64,000 nt of DNA from Oscheius tipulae (lineage: Eukaryota > Nematoda > Chromadorea > Rhabditida > Rhabditidae), in assembly GCA_037178975.1 (NCBI GenBank), contig JASJZH010000001.1, forward strand, positions 6,060,501 to 6,124,500. The letters are read 5' to 3'. This document shows positions 37,101-47,059 of this stretch, in pieces (within the stretch, counting starts at the first letter, position 1; each line of letters begins with the position of its first letter). A program made the position numbers and the translations under genes. The notes below the pieces were generated by a model. That model was not told the origin of the DNA and searched no databases. It saw nothing but the letters and a program-made list of their open reading frames with translations.

Positions 37101-39118
37101 TCTCAGACCAGCTGAAATTTTTTTTATCACAAATTGGAAACGATAAGTACACGGCAAACGGGGTTAGAATTCACACCAACTTACGTGCAGAGGGGTTTTG
37201 TGATCTGTCAAAGAGGCTCGGACACACTGTTTATCTACTTTATCAGAAATTACACCAAGTCGTGGAGATAGTCATCGACTGCCTCCTCTTCTTTCAAAAG
37301 AAGTAAGGGACGAAGACTACGTTGGGGAGGTACTGGTTGGAAAGAGTGGGAAGACGAAACTCTAGCCGAGATGGTTGAAAGGTACTCACGGGGCCCTGGT
37401 CGAGCTGGAGAAAGCTGAATAAAGTTGTTGTCCTGTGGGGATCCTTCCGGGTCGTCAGGGTACAACTGCTTCATTGCTTCCTATAAACTGAGATCAGAAC
37501 TTTTAACATTTCGACGAGTCCGTTTCCCATCTGACCAAACTTTGGCTAAAAATATTTTGAAGTCGCTTCCGAGTAATTTATGAGAAGACCAAAAGAGTTT
37601 CCCAGTCCGGAGGATCGAATTCGATACATTTTGGATCTGTAGTCGCAGAGCTAACCGACTGAGATATGCTGCGAAGTTTGCGCCCTTTTTCCCCAGACAT
37701 ACACGAAGTGAGCTAGGAAGCAAACTTATGGAGATGAGAGACAAACGTTTTAGGCTCTCTTTAATTGCTCATACAGTGAATCTCGGATTTTACGATGCTC
37801 TACAATGTTGTAGCTTTTGATTCGGCCTACAGCTTTGCAGAACATTGCTAAGCCGAAAATTGTAACTTTGACCCCGAAAATCCATGGACAACACAAACCT
37901 TTCGGTCAGCCTCCCACGGATCAACGACATCGTAGTCAGTGGTCGTCTTCTTCTGAATACCCGACGGCGGTAGGATTGCATCGCAGGGTCGAGTTTCCTA
38001 CACTTGTCTTGTTCATTTACCGTAGAAAATTTACCTGATTCGGACCAAGGCAGCTGAATCCCCTGACAGTATTGCACGCTCTCACTCTCATCCGAACTCC
38101 ATTGCTGCAGAACGACCAAGCGGACCAGGTGGCCCAGACCGAAGCATACACTGCAAGGTTCTATCTGTCCCTTTTGTTTCAATTGATGAGTTTCAAGCGG
38201 GCTTTCATCACCATCTCTCTGATAATGGGTCAGTCAGTCGCCCCGCGATGAAAGTGACACCTTGACGCGAAGTCGAAAGTCTCTGGTCGATTTATGGACT
38301 TACTCATGTGCGCATTCTCCGGGATTCCCAAGGGACTCGGGGTGGCAAAGCCTCGAAACTGGCTCAGTCGGCCTGTAGGTGCCCATGAGGGCTCGGTGGT
38401 TGTTGGTAGAGCTGCTGGAAGTATTTGGGTCAGAATTGTTACTATGATTCGATTAATGAGTCTGTCAAGGCTACATAAACGTTACGCCTAGCTGTTAGCG
38501 AGGACAGGAGAGGCCACTTAGTACGTAGAAAACAAAGAGGCATCTGTCTGTAACAGATATCAACCCTAATCTGGGATAACACTTGACAGAACCCTTTCCT
38601 GTCAAGTGTTGTCCTAAATTAGAGCTAACCAAGTCAATCCATGACAATTCAACTTACAATACGAGTACTGATAGTGTGAGTCGCTCTGTGAGGGGCACAT
38701 GCGACTGGTTACTCTTGAAAAAAGAGGCCCATGCACACTATCCAAGTACTTGACTAATAAACTGTCGTACCACGGAACAACCTTTTTATTCCCATTCTCT
38801 GAAGTAGCTCACAAGTTTTTAGCCATCTTACTGTTAGTTCCAGTCCTCGGTAGCATCAACCTTTCTAACTTTCAACCGACACCCACGAGTTTTGCGCGAT
38901 TATGTTTTGCGAGCAGGAAAAAATGCTAGATGGACATCTTGACCACCCAGCTGACAAATTAGCGGAAAAGGAAGTAAAAAAAAGTAAAGCATGAGCATTT
39001 CTCTAAGCAGAGGCAAGACTACCGTAACTGAATAAAGCGAAGAAACAGGAGAAGTAGTTCGGATTGTACCTGAGCCGACGATAAGGCTGGCAGCCAGGAA
39101 AAGTGTTGCCTCCCGCAT
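34142..39118 (-). CDS. Large secreted protein with two thrombospondin type 1 repeats
   Basis: I do not recognise an orthologue. The start MREATLFLAASLIVGS is a clear signal peptide; the next exon (about 38310-38412) gives ALPTTTEPSWAPTGRLS. The exon at about 38048-38144 and its neighbour encode a TSP1 repeat (WATWSAWSFCSNG, then VRACN, FSCLGPNQETRPCD). A long, low-complexity middle follows, with Thr runs, acidic clusters (SAPSSEEEEKERS), DLLEVAEPQIDQ and a Lys-rich stretch (KKNRKIKKKKAKKGKK). A second TSP1 repeat lies at the C terminus (WGEWSVWGPCRCS, RTRVCFYG, NGCKGGPCPS), and the product ends PMWPRVQ. Phases at the exon borders I checked agree. Exon joins between 35500 and 37900 are only partly resolved. 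Likely extracellular matrix or surface protein. Its ATG is 160 nt from the PRP38 stop on the same strand. Confidence 0.6.
36620..36700 (+). repeat. tRNA-like element
   Basis: TATGGCGCGACCAGTGTCC followed by AAGGTTCGACACCTT, an A-box-like and a B-box-like block with a short T-arm, in an intron of the thrombospondin-repeat gene. Confidence 0.35.
37540..37690 (-). repeat. tRNA-derived short interspersed element, family A copy 2
   Basis: Minus strand head: GCATATCTCAGTCGGTTAGC, B-box ATCGAATTCGATCC, then body CTTCTCATAAATTACTCGGAA. It matches 29690-29815 in both the tRNA-like head and the unrelated body, which argues for a true SINE family rather than chance promoter boxes. Intronic and in the same direction as its host gene. 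Confidence 0.55.
37790..37872. repeat. Dispersed repeat with CTACAA-GTTGTAG core, copy 1
   Basis: Contains CTCTACAATGTTGTAGC, TTTTGATTC and AGCTTTGCAGAACA in that order. A second copy with the same order is at 57131-57216. Confidence 0.45.
38564..38624. repeat. Long near-perfect hairpin of pre-miRNA size
   Basis: Two 26-nt arms pair around a 9-nt loop; the inner 11 bp (CACTTGACAG with CTGTCAAGTG and neighbours) are perfect and most other mismatches are G:U. It lies in the first intron of the thrombospondin-repeat gene. It may be a miRNA precursor or the core of a small inverted-repeat element. Confidence 0.45.
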
Positions 39119-39237
39119 CAGTTAGCAGCCGTGGATGACTCTCTCTCGATTAGCGGGAGAGAAATGGGTCGACCCCGATCCGTACGAGAAGCCGCCCGTC
39201 TGATACTCGCCATAGTACACAAGTCTTTTGAAGATGT

Positions 39238-39243
39238 TTTATT
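39238..39243 (-). terminator. AATAAA polyadenylation signal for PRP38
   Basis: Minus-strand AATAAA about 36 nt past the stop codon, implying a very short 3' UTR. Confidence 0.45.
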
Positions 39244-39278
39244 GAGACAAAATAGCGAGAGCAGCAATTGTATACAGT

Positions 39279-40594
39279 TCACCTCTCGAGGGGAGCCAGC
39301 CCGAGTTTGGCGCGAAGAGCATTAGCTTCTTCGATCTCTCGTTCTTCGTCGTCACGGCCCCCGGCTCGTTTCTTGTCGTCTTTTCCGCGATCATCTCGAC
39401 GACTTCTCTCCTTGTCCTTGTGGTCGCGATCTGAATAGGGGAAATACTAGAGGTCTACAACATTTTTGGAACTACTCGTTCATTGACAAATGGCTCCCGA
39501 TAAATATAACCTTCTACAGGTCAAAGAAATCTACCCGGTCCATTCACGGACTTCTTTCTAGAGCTGAATATGCCTACCTTTCTTCTCATTCCTGTCTCTT
39601 GACCTCTCCCTTCGGCCTCTGTCTTCTTTTCGATCCTTCTTCTCCTCTCGATCCCGCGATCGTTCTCGTTTCTCTCCACGTTCCTTCCGTCGCTCACGCT
39701 CCAGCGAACGATCGCGTTCTCGATCACGCTCTCCGTGACGGTTGGAGATCAGGCGAGGTTTATCCTGCAACAAATTTATGGTAAGGTACAAAAAGACGAA
39801 CCTTTTTCTTGTCGTCATCATCACTATCCGACGAGGCACTCATATTGCCGAGATCATCGTCGAGAACACTTCTATACGGCTCCAATTCGCCAGTTTCTTC
39901 GAGAGCGACACGTTTCTGAAGGCTACATTTATGAATTTTTTCGATTTTAGTCAGAAAATAGGATGGGATCAAGTATTACCTGCAAACGGGGGAGCTGAAT
40001 GTCACAATATCTCTCCTGCTGCAACAGATTGTCCACAAACTCATCCATGTGAACAAGTTCGAAGCCTCAAAAATCAGTTAGTCAAGGGAAAATGGACTCA
40101 ACATACGTCCTTGTGTATTCATATACCGCAGCTTTCGGAAGTCGTTATAAAGAGGCTCCAAATATTTGTATATCTCGACTGAGGTGAATGTCAATCTGAT
40201 ATAGATGGCTCCCAGAGCACGAATATATCTAAATTTATATTATTACAGGAAAAAAGAGGACAAACTTGAACTCTTCCTGTTTGATAAACTCGATAGCGAT
40301 ATCCTTTTCCGGCTGAATTTGTAGCATTTTCAACATGAGACAGAGAAATGGGGTCGGCTTGACATTTCCAGCGTAAATTCCTCCAACATAGCGAAGCTCC
40401 ATTCCTCGATCGACAATCAGCTCGGCTGACGAGTTTTTGTCAAAAAAAAGAGGATTCAAGGTACCTGTTAGAGCGAAACAAAACTCCTTCCAGTACTGGC
40501 TGTCGTAGATTCGTTGACGAATAATCTTCTCGACGAGGAATTGGGGATTTGTTCCCTTGACTGTGGCCGCATCTTTGGCTGTACGATTTGCCAT
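39279..40594 (-). CDS. prp-38: Pre-mRNA-splicing factor PRP38 (PRPF38A type)
   Basis: PRP38 is part of the spliceosomal B complex and needed for its activation. The ATG directly follows cattttag, a probable spliced-leader acceptor. The product begins MANRTAKDAATVKGTNPQF, then LVEKIIRQRIYDSQYWKEF, AELIVDRGMELRYVGGIYAG, KPTPFLCLMLKMLQIQPEKD and KYLEPLYNDFRKLR, all close to human PRPF38A. FELVHMDEFVDNLLQQERYC and LPRLQKRVALEE end the conserved domain. The C terminus is an Arg/Asp/Glu-Ser region (RERDRSLERERRKERG) as in animal PRPF38, ending AKLGLAPLER. About seven short introns. Confidence 0.95.
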
Positions 40595-41774
40595 CTAAAA
40601 TGGACTGGATTTGACCGTTTCTCGGAGAATCCGAGTGAATATAAAGAAGAAGACTTTAAACTGGAGCGGAAAAAATCACTTTTCGAAATGTGGGTGCACG
40701 GTTTTTACGACCACCATTGCTGATCGTGGCAAGAGACCTTCTAGGTTGTCTTGGGGAACAATATGTACCTACAACCTGTTCAGCGGCAAAGTTGAAAGCA
40801 CAGTCCTTCTTTTCAATTGTGTCGGGACCTGTGCTAACGTGGCTACATTGAATGCATTATTTCTAGCTAACATTTGTTCAGTTATAGACAATTGATCATT
40901 ATCTTCATCAAGTGTTGCGCATCAAGTTCCAATAGTCGACGTCTTGAATATGTAGAAGAAGTTCCGTGACAGGCAAACTAAGATGCGGCAATCAGGACTG
41001 AGCGAATATTACAAGTATCTAACAATTGGTATGTTTTGCTTCACATTTTTATTAATAAACTAGATTCACTACTATTTGATTGTTCTTAGGGGTAATATCT
41101 ATTTTAAAATGTCCTCGCGTCTGTCTGAAGCTTTAATTGCTAACTTTTGTCAATTACTTTGTGCGCGCACTAATTTCAAGCCAGAGTCAGTTCGGGAGAT
41201 AGCTTTGTTGGGAGAACGTTGCTAGTTCGGTCAATTTGAACTGCAACACATATTCGAATACAAAGTCAAACTGGTCTCGTCACAATTGAAAAGAAGGGCA
41301 GTTTTCTTGTTCTTTTCACCTTTTTTACGATTATTTTCAAACACAGCGAATGACAACCAAAAAAGCTGATAAGCAAAAAAAAATCATAGAAAAATCGGGA
41401 GACAAATGAGCTCGGTTATTCAAAAGAGTTAGTAAGAGCAGGGGGTAATCAAGAAACAAAATGGTAAGATAGTTCTCCGCAAAATCCTCTTTATTAAAAA
41501 TGACAAAATAAACAATCGTTTAAACGAGAATTAAATGGCACAGACTCATATTTAGGGGGTATTTTAGAAACAGACCTAACATGCCAGTCCCAAGTCATCG
41601 AAATGTGGGAATGAGGAAAAGGACTGAAAGGACAATGTCAAAAACAGTGGAGGAGAAGAGACAACGAGATAATCACTACTATACAGTGGAAGGGAAAATA
41701 GGAAAAAGACTCACATATATAGGTCCCAGAGATAATTTTAAAACGTGGAGCAGGGTGAAACATACACGTGGGAC
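40595..41774. other. Intergenic region between PRP38 and the RRM gene
   Basis: About 1.2 kb, AT-rich. The part nearest the RRM gene is its 3' UTR, with AATAAA on the minus strand at 41490-41495. The part nearest PRP38 is promoter and leader. No other gene is supported. Confidence 0.45.
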
Positions 41775-42694
41775 TCAGAAAAAGGGACTATTGCCGAAGT
41801 GATTGGACTGGCGAGAGTTGTAGATCTCAGCATCGTTTCCAAAGCCGTTGGAGCTGCTTGAGAGAGTTGGAGACGATGGGGGAGCCCAATCACGGAACTG
41901 ATCCATAACACGGTTGCCATTCTGATTGCCAGGGAAGTTGAAGCGGGGAGATGCGCTCAGGAATGGAGGAGCGGTGAACGGCTCGGTATAAGCTGAAAAA
42001 AGGTGCTTGTTAGCAGCTGAAGGCAACAAGGACTTACTCTCGCGCTGATCGGCAGGAACCCAAATCTGACGAATGTTCTGAGTGGTCGGCAACTGAAGAG
42101 GAGGCGGTTTGTTGGCGGGTCTACTCTGCAGCTGAACGCGAGGAGTCTGCCTCGGCAACGTGAGTGGAGATGGTTGTAGGAACAGCGGCGACCCAGCAGG
42201 CTCAGGAGCCCAGGTGGGAGTCGGCGGATTCGACGAACGATCGCTCTCAACAGAGTTCCGCATGTGCTGAATGCTGTCCGTATCAAATCGGAAGAACTGC
42301 TGCTGGGCCTTCTCAAATCCAGCAGAATGAGGAATTTTTGGCTTCGAGGTCAAACGCGACTCTCTAAAACTTGCTCAAGTGAAGAAATGGTATGTTGCTC
42401 ACCTCAAAGGACGAATGCCGAGCGGCTGTCTCTTGAGATGAAAGTAGTCGACGTTGTCAAGACAGAACATCACGGACTCGATGCGACGGAAGACGATGAG
42501 AGCATGTTGAGGAGTTCCGTCGGCATTCTTGAATATGACCTTCTCAATGGGACCGGCCTAAAGTTATTGAATGCCTATGGTAAAAACAGGACTCTTACTC
42601 TTTGGAACAATGTGAACAAATCATCTTCCGTAGTGGATTTGGCTATGTTATTGATATAGATAGTACGGTCCCTTCTATGCATCTGCGAATCCAT
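41775..42694 (-). CDS. Single-RRM RNA-binding protein with Pro/Ser-rich tail
   Basis: Begins MDSQMHRRDRTIYINNIAKS, where TIYINN is the RNP2 motif of an RNA recognition motif. The domain continues EDDLFTLFQRAGPIEKVIFK, with ADGTPQHALIVFRR in the place of RNP1 (a poor match to the usual K/R-G-x-G/A-F-V-x-F). After the RRM (about residues 10-85) the chain is Pro/Ser/Gln-rich and likely disordered, with NPPTPTWAPEPAGSP and LTLPRQTPRVQLQSRP, ending SNHFGNSPFF. A ttgcag acceptor lies 18 bases before the ATG. Three introns are seen near 42000, 42365-42402 and 42560-42600. No orthologue assigned. Confidence 0.75.
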
Positions 42695-43148
42695 ATTAGA
42701 AGAGACGAAAACTGCAAACAAAACATAGAAAACGTTGGGCATGAAGAACAAAAATAGAGCAAGTATTTTGTAAACGAGCCTCATGAATTCGACAGTATGC
42801 TATTTCTTTGCACAAATGGTAAGTAAAAATGAAGCAAGTATCACCAGCAACCTTTTTCAAGCAGGCAACAATAAAACAGCGACAAAAGCTTATTGCTAGA
42901 GAAGATGCAAAAAGATAGAAAAAGGCAAAAGTGAGCCGGTTTGTTCTGTGGCAGTTTCCCGCCAAGTCCGTGGCAATTTTAATCCAAAATTTTACGGTAC
43001 TCATTGGCGGTATTTCAAACGCAGGTTCGTCAATTGACCTGTTGTAATTCTATACCGCAACTTGTTCCCTTCCAGGGCAAACAAAAAAAGCAAAAAAAAG
43101 TTCTCAAATTTGCTGCTTTTGGAGCCATCTACAACTCTCAACCCGCCC

Positions 43149-43334
43149 ATGAAAAAAATGCTATTCCTGGACGAAATCGACAAGAAGTCGGTTCTCAAGT
43201 TTCTGCCACAATTCATCGATTCTCGACTTTCCGGACGAATGTCTTTCGCTCAGATGACCAACCTTCTCCAAATTGACTCTCGTTTCGAAGTTCCCACTCT
43301 GAGGAAGCTTCTGGAGCAAGAGCTACTCGGATAG
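43149..43334 (+). CDS. Possible small protein or last exon, unrecognised
   Basis: From ATG the frame reads MKKMLFLDEIDKKSVLKFLP and ends LRKLLEQELLG before TAG, 61 residues, with codon use like the real genes around. An upstream acceptor cttccag at about 43075 keeps the frame open, so it could also be a terminal exon of a longer gene whose first exon I cannot place. No known relative. Confidence 0.3.
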   Translation: MKKMLFLDEIDKKSVLKFLPQFIDSRLSGRMSFAQMTNLLQIDSRFEVPTLRKLLEQELLG

Positions 43335-44308
43335 GCCAGAGAGTCAATGGAAAACGTAGTACAAGCTCTTCTTGTCACCGAAAAAAACTGTCCTCGGCTA
43401 TCAGGAAGAGCTGCTCGAACACAATTAATCCCTCCCTAAAGTTAGTTTGAAATTTTAACTATTTGTATTGGTGCGCTTCTTTTTAGGGTAAGTAATGCTA
43501 TCGCCTTGCAAGTTTTCCTCCAGTTGAGCTGCCTTGACAGGAGCAACTCTCCCAGAGACGCATCCCCCAAACTAGCTAGAGTTGCAAGCAATATTTTTTG
43601 TCACAAAGTATGTGTGAGAAATTGGCAATTAGGGCTTCAGACAGACACACATACAGAGACTTTTGGACATTAGAACTAGACCAGCCGTCCCAAGCAGCTG
43701 CTCTGTTTGCGTGCAAGATTATACACCTCTTTTGGAAATCCCTCCTGTTACGAAAGGACGTATAATCCTATTTCCCAGTATTAAATGGGAAATAAAGTTT
43801 TACTCTCCTGTTTTGAATAAGACTTACCTCGCCGGTTGAATATGGGCATAATTTTGTAGCGGTACCAAGCTTCTAGATAGAATTCAAACATTCGTTTTAT
43901 TGAATATTCTTACTCAGCTCTAAAATCAAATCTCTACAAAATGGTACTTTATAACGAAAAAAAATTTCCGTTACTGTGTGTCCAACCTACAATCGGCCCT
44001 TAGTCTTCATTTAGTATTGACAACAGGCGGCTGCGCCGCTTCTCAAATAGCCTAAGTTTCCAAGTTTCCCTTCACAGAGTACTCAAAACGTCCCTGTTTT
44101 CAGTCCGCACAATCTTTATGAGAGCACTCGAAGCAGTGCTGCTGATAAGATTACGAAAAGTCGTTTTGTACATGGATTACTTGGACCAAGCCAAGAAAAC
44201 AACCTTTATTACGGTATAGTTACAAGATATCTGTTAGAGGCGAAGATGACGGAAGGAGGTGAAACTAAAACCTCTACTTGATGATACTGTTCCAAGTGAC
44301 CCACCTTC
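43335..44308. other. Region without a supported gene
   Basis: About 970 nt, AT-rich; I see no coding frame, RNA gene or recognised repeat. Confidence 0.4.
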
Positions 44309-44533
44309 TCATACCTCCTGAGGCTTCTCTACAAGAGTTCCTGCTTCGACTTGGGATGCCCGCTTCTTCAATGACCGACGGACACTTTCTTCCCGTCTGA
44401 CCTCCTGCGTTTTGAGGCAGGAAAAACAGGAGAGATGCTCTTTGGCTTTGTGGAGGAGTTTGTGAGTACAGGGAGCAACACAGACGCCGATGATGGCAAT
44501 GACGATGACGGCAAGCACAAGAATAACCCACAT
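44309..44533 (-). CDS. Small protein with one N-terminal membrane segment
   Basis: 74 residues from an ATG two bases behind ctcccctcag, a strong acceptor. MWVILVLAVIVIAIIGVCVA is a membrane anchor; the rest is a basic, Cys-containing cytosolic tail (HLSCFSCLKTQEVRREESVR). No family recognised. It begins about 140 nt past the stop of the Kunitz gene on the same strand, the spacing of a downstream cistron in a nematode operon. Confidence 0.55.
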   Translation of the reverse strand: MWVILVLAVIVIAIIGVCVAPCTHKLLHKAKEHLSCFSCLKTQEVRREESVRRSLKKRASQVEAGTLVEKPQEV

Positions 44534-44680
44534 TTCTGAGGGGAGAAGGTTAGGCAACTTGGCTTAAGGGGGCGGTCAGGAGCCGAGCTGATAAGATCGA
44601 GCTGAAATGCACATGACAAACCGTATCAGTACACGTTTTATTTCAGAAGAAAGATATTTTCGGAGAGGAAAACAAGGTGT

Positions 44681-45175
44681 TTAGGGATTTCTAACACATT
44701 TGGACTCGCAAGCTTCCTTCGACTCGAATCTGAAAAACTGTTCTGGAATTACAGAGGTGACACTGACCTGTTTTCGTTTCCCTGACAGCCACCGTAGACA
44801 AAGCTTACGCATTCTCCCTTCTTTGCATCATAGCCGAAGCTAAAACGAAAAGTTGCATTAGTGATAGCTTAGGATACCTGGGGAAGTAAGCTCGACAGGG
44901 GCCGGTCACGAGAAGTTGAGTACAGATGTCGGCGGCTGAGGTGTTCACGACTGGAAATGGTCAAACAGTTTATCCCCTTGTTATCCTGTCAACTGGCCTC
45001 TTTCTCTTTTGTCTGTCTCTTTAATGCTAGTCTATTTGTCCCTGTCATGCTCTCTCAGCTGATCAGTCTGAACATTTAACAGTTCTTGCCATTTGTACAA
45101 AAAAACCGAAATGGAGCTTATTCAAAACTCACAGAGCGACAGAAGCAGAAGAACGGAGAGTGTTTTTCCGAGCAT
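44681..45175 (-). CDS. Secreted single-domain Kunitz (BPTI) protease inhibitor
   Basis: Kunitz proteins block serine proteases by inserting the P1 residue into the active site. A signal peptide MLGKTLSVLLLLSL is followed after one intron by FVNTSA and then the domain. The six cysteines are all present: ADIC, GPC, GEC, GGC, EAC and SKC. The pattern CQGNENRFESKEAC is classical. The residue after the second Cys is Arg (GPCRAYF), suggesting a trypsin-like target. Four exons, about 78 residues, with the mature part almost only the domain. Stop at 44681; the next same-strand gene starts close by. Confidence 0.9.
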
Positions 45176-45815
45176 GGCTTGCGATTGACTGAAAAGGATA
45201 GTTTATACGGAGAGGAGGAATAAACAAAGGTGTCAGCTTGTCTGTTCGACAGGGAGAGGTCACACAATCGATACAAATTTGTCTGCTACTTGGTGGAACC
45301 GCCGTTTTACTTTACATGACTGATTCAAAATACTTTCCATGTTCTTAAGTCGGGAAACCAAAATGTCTATCTCTTGTGAACGCTGGAAAAAAAAGAACAG
45401 ACAACACAGAATATCTGAAAAACATAGTGGGGTTCGAATGGGGCGTGATCAACTGGCTTTCGTGACGTCGTCCATGTCAATAGATCTGATCTCTTGGGCG
45501 GGAAAAGACCAAAGAGGGAACAAGAGCATACAAATACAGTTTGGATGTTAGGAACTAGGTTATTTCACCTTCTATGGTGTAATAGATGTATTAGAACTGA
45601 AAAGTCTTTCGATTATCTGGAATTGATCTACTGCTTCTGCCAGGAAGTCACTTTATTCTAAAAATGAACCATCCAACCTCGAAACATCTACTGGAAATGG
45701 GATCTCTGCTTTTCTCTTTTTGTTCATAACACACCTTGACTACCGTCTATCAAAGCTTTATTCCAATGTAGCAAAACAAAATTCTCGTTGAGAAGGTACT
45801 AGGAGCTCTTGTCTC

Positions 45816-46056
45816 TCATGAAGCAGTACCAGATGGCATCTGAATTCTGTCTTTGCCATCAGGGACCCAAAACTCACGAATGATGGCCGGCAGAACGAAA
45901 CAGCAAAGTAAAATCAGATTGAGACAGACGTGACAGACGCAAGCCTTGGCATGGAACCAGATAGCCAACGGCTGAAAAACTGTTACTGTGATTTGGGAAC
46001 CGTACCGGAAAGAAGAGAATGAGGAGGATTTCGATAATCTTGTCCGTGTCGGTCAT
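45816..46056 (-). CDS. PMP3/UPF0057 family small membrane proteolipid
   Basis: Exons 46006-46056 and 45816-45971 give 68 residues. MTDTDKIIEILLILFFPPLA has the family pattern of a first membrane helix ending in PPLA; a second helix, VCLNLILLCCFVLPAIIREF, follows. The family sits in the plasma membrane and affects membrane potential and salt tolerance in yeast and plants; the role in animals is unknown. The intron is only 34 nt. The first exon holds most of the first helix. Confidence 0.8.
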
Positions 46057-46267
46057 GATGAAAGAAGAGACTGAAGACGGTTCTGAACCGAGCTAGGCGA
46101 CACCTTGGAGATATGAATTATTCAGGTTGAGAGGTAGGGAGTGACACTTTCTGAAGGAATGGGCGGAAGTAGATGAGACAACGAAGCCATTTCTGGGGGA
46201 TCACAGTAGCTTTTCGTACCAGTTTTCCCTTGTTCAACATTAGATACTGAGCTGACTTGAAAAAAAA

Positions 46268-46970
46268 TCAATCGACTTCTTCGTCTTTCATGCTGTCAGG
46301 AGAAAAAGTGTCAAAGTGCGAGACAGTCGAAAGTTGACTTGTCATCTCTTGGCAATAACTAGCTGACAATATTTTAGCTTTTTTTGTGGCCATGGACAAA
46401 CAAATTGTCAAAAAAACGAACAAATTATTTTTATATGTTAGCATATACAATTTTTGATAAGGTATCGTTTTGTCTGACTCTGAACCTATTCGAAAAAGCT
46501 GGATGACCAAAAGCTCTCTGTTCACAGTCGTGGCCAATGGGGACACCCACCTTCGACACGAGTTTGCTCTACAGCCTTCTGCCATCTTCGAACTGGCTAG
46601 TATGGATCTGATTGTACTCTCGCGGAGTTGACAGATGATCATTCCATTGTAGGCAACTCTGACTAAGAATTAGCCAGAGTTGCTTTCACCTAAACATTAA
46701 TTTCCCGTTGAATGGCACGCGAAAGACAGCCGTGAGCGACGCACTCGCTTTCGGAATTTCTGAAAGAGAGTCTTTGCTCTTCAGTTCCATGATCTCGTCA
46801 TTAGCTTTTTGAACGGTTTGAGAAACAGTTCCAAGTACATACCAATAAATCTTTATATAATAAAATTTTGGAAGGCACATATGAAGCATATAAGGTAGGG
46901 AGAGACTTAGAAACGAATAAATCAGCACTTGGTCATATAAAATAATCAGAGCAGATAGACAGGTACCCAT
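46268..46970 (-). CDS. Unrecognised protein downstream of unc-13
   Basis: Frames join across a short intron at about 46650-46688 to read SLTAVFRVPFNGKLMF then RVAYNGMIICQLRESTIRS, then LASSKMAEGCRANSCRR. Upstream in the same frame is MGTCLSALIILYDQVLIYSF, which could be a membrane anchor, and downstream a last exon may read MTSQLSTVSHFDTFSPDSMK and end in TGA. The exon pattern at both ends is uncertain. No family recognised. It lies 90 nt past the unc-13 stop on the same strand. Confidence 0.35.
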
Positions 46971-47059
46971 TTTTGAAATTGACTAGAATTGAAGTGACTA
47001 TGAACACAGGTGTGGCGAGGACTATTGACTGATACTCGTAACGGGTTTTTGGTGGGGAA

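Noticed and set aside
39558-39839. Separate Arg-rich protein
   Set aside because: It is the Arg/Asp/Ser-rich C-terminal exon of PRP38 read with intron sequence.
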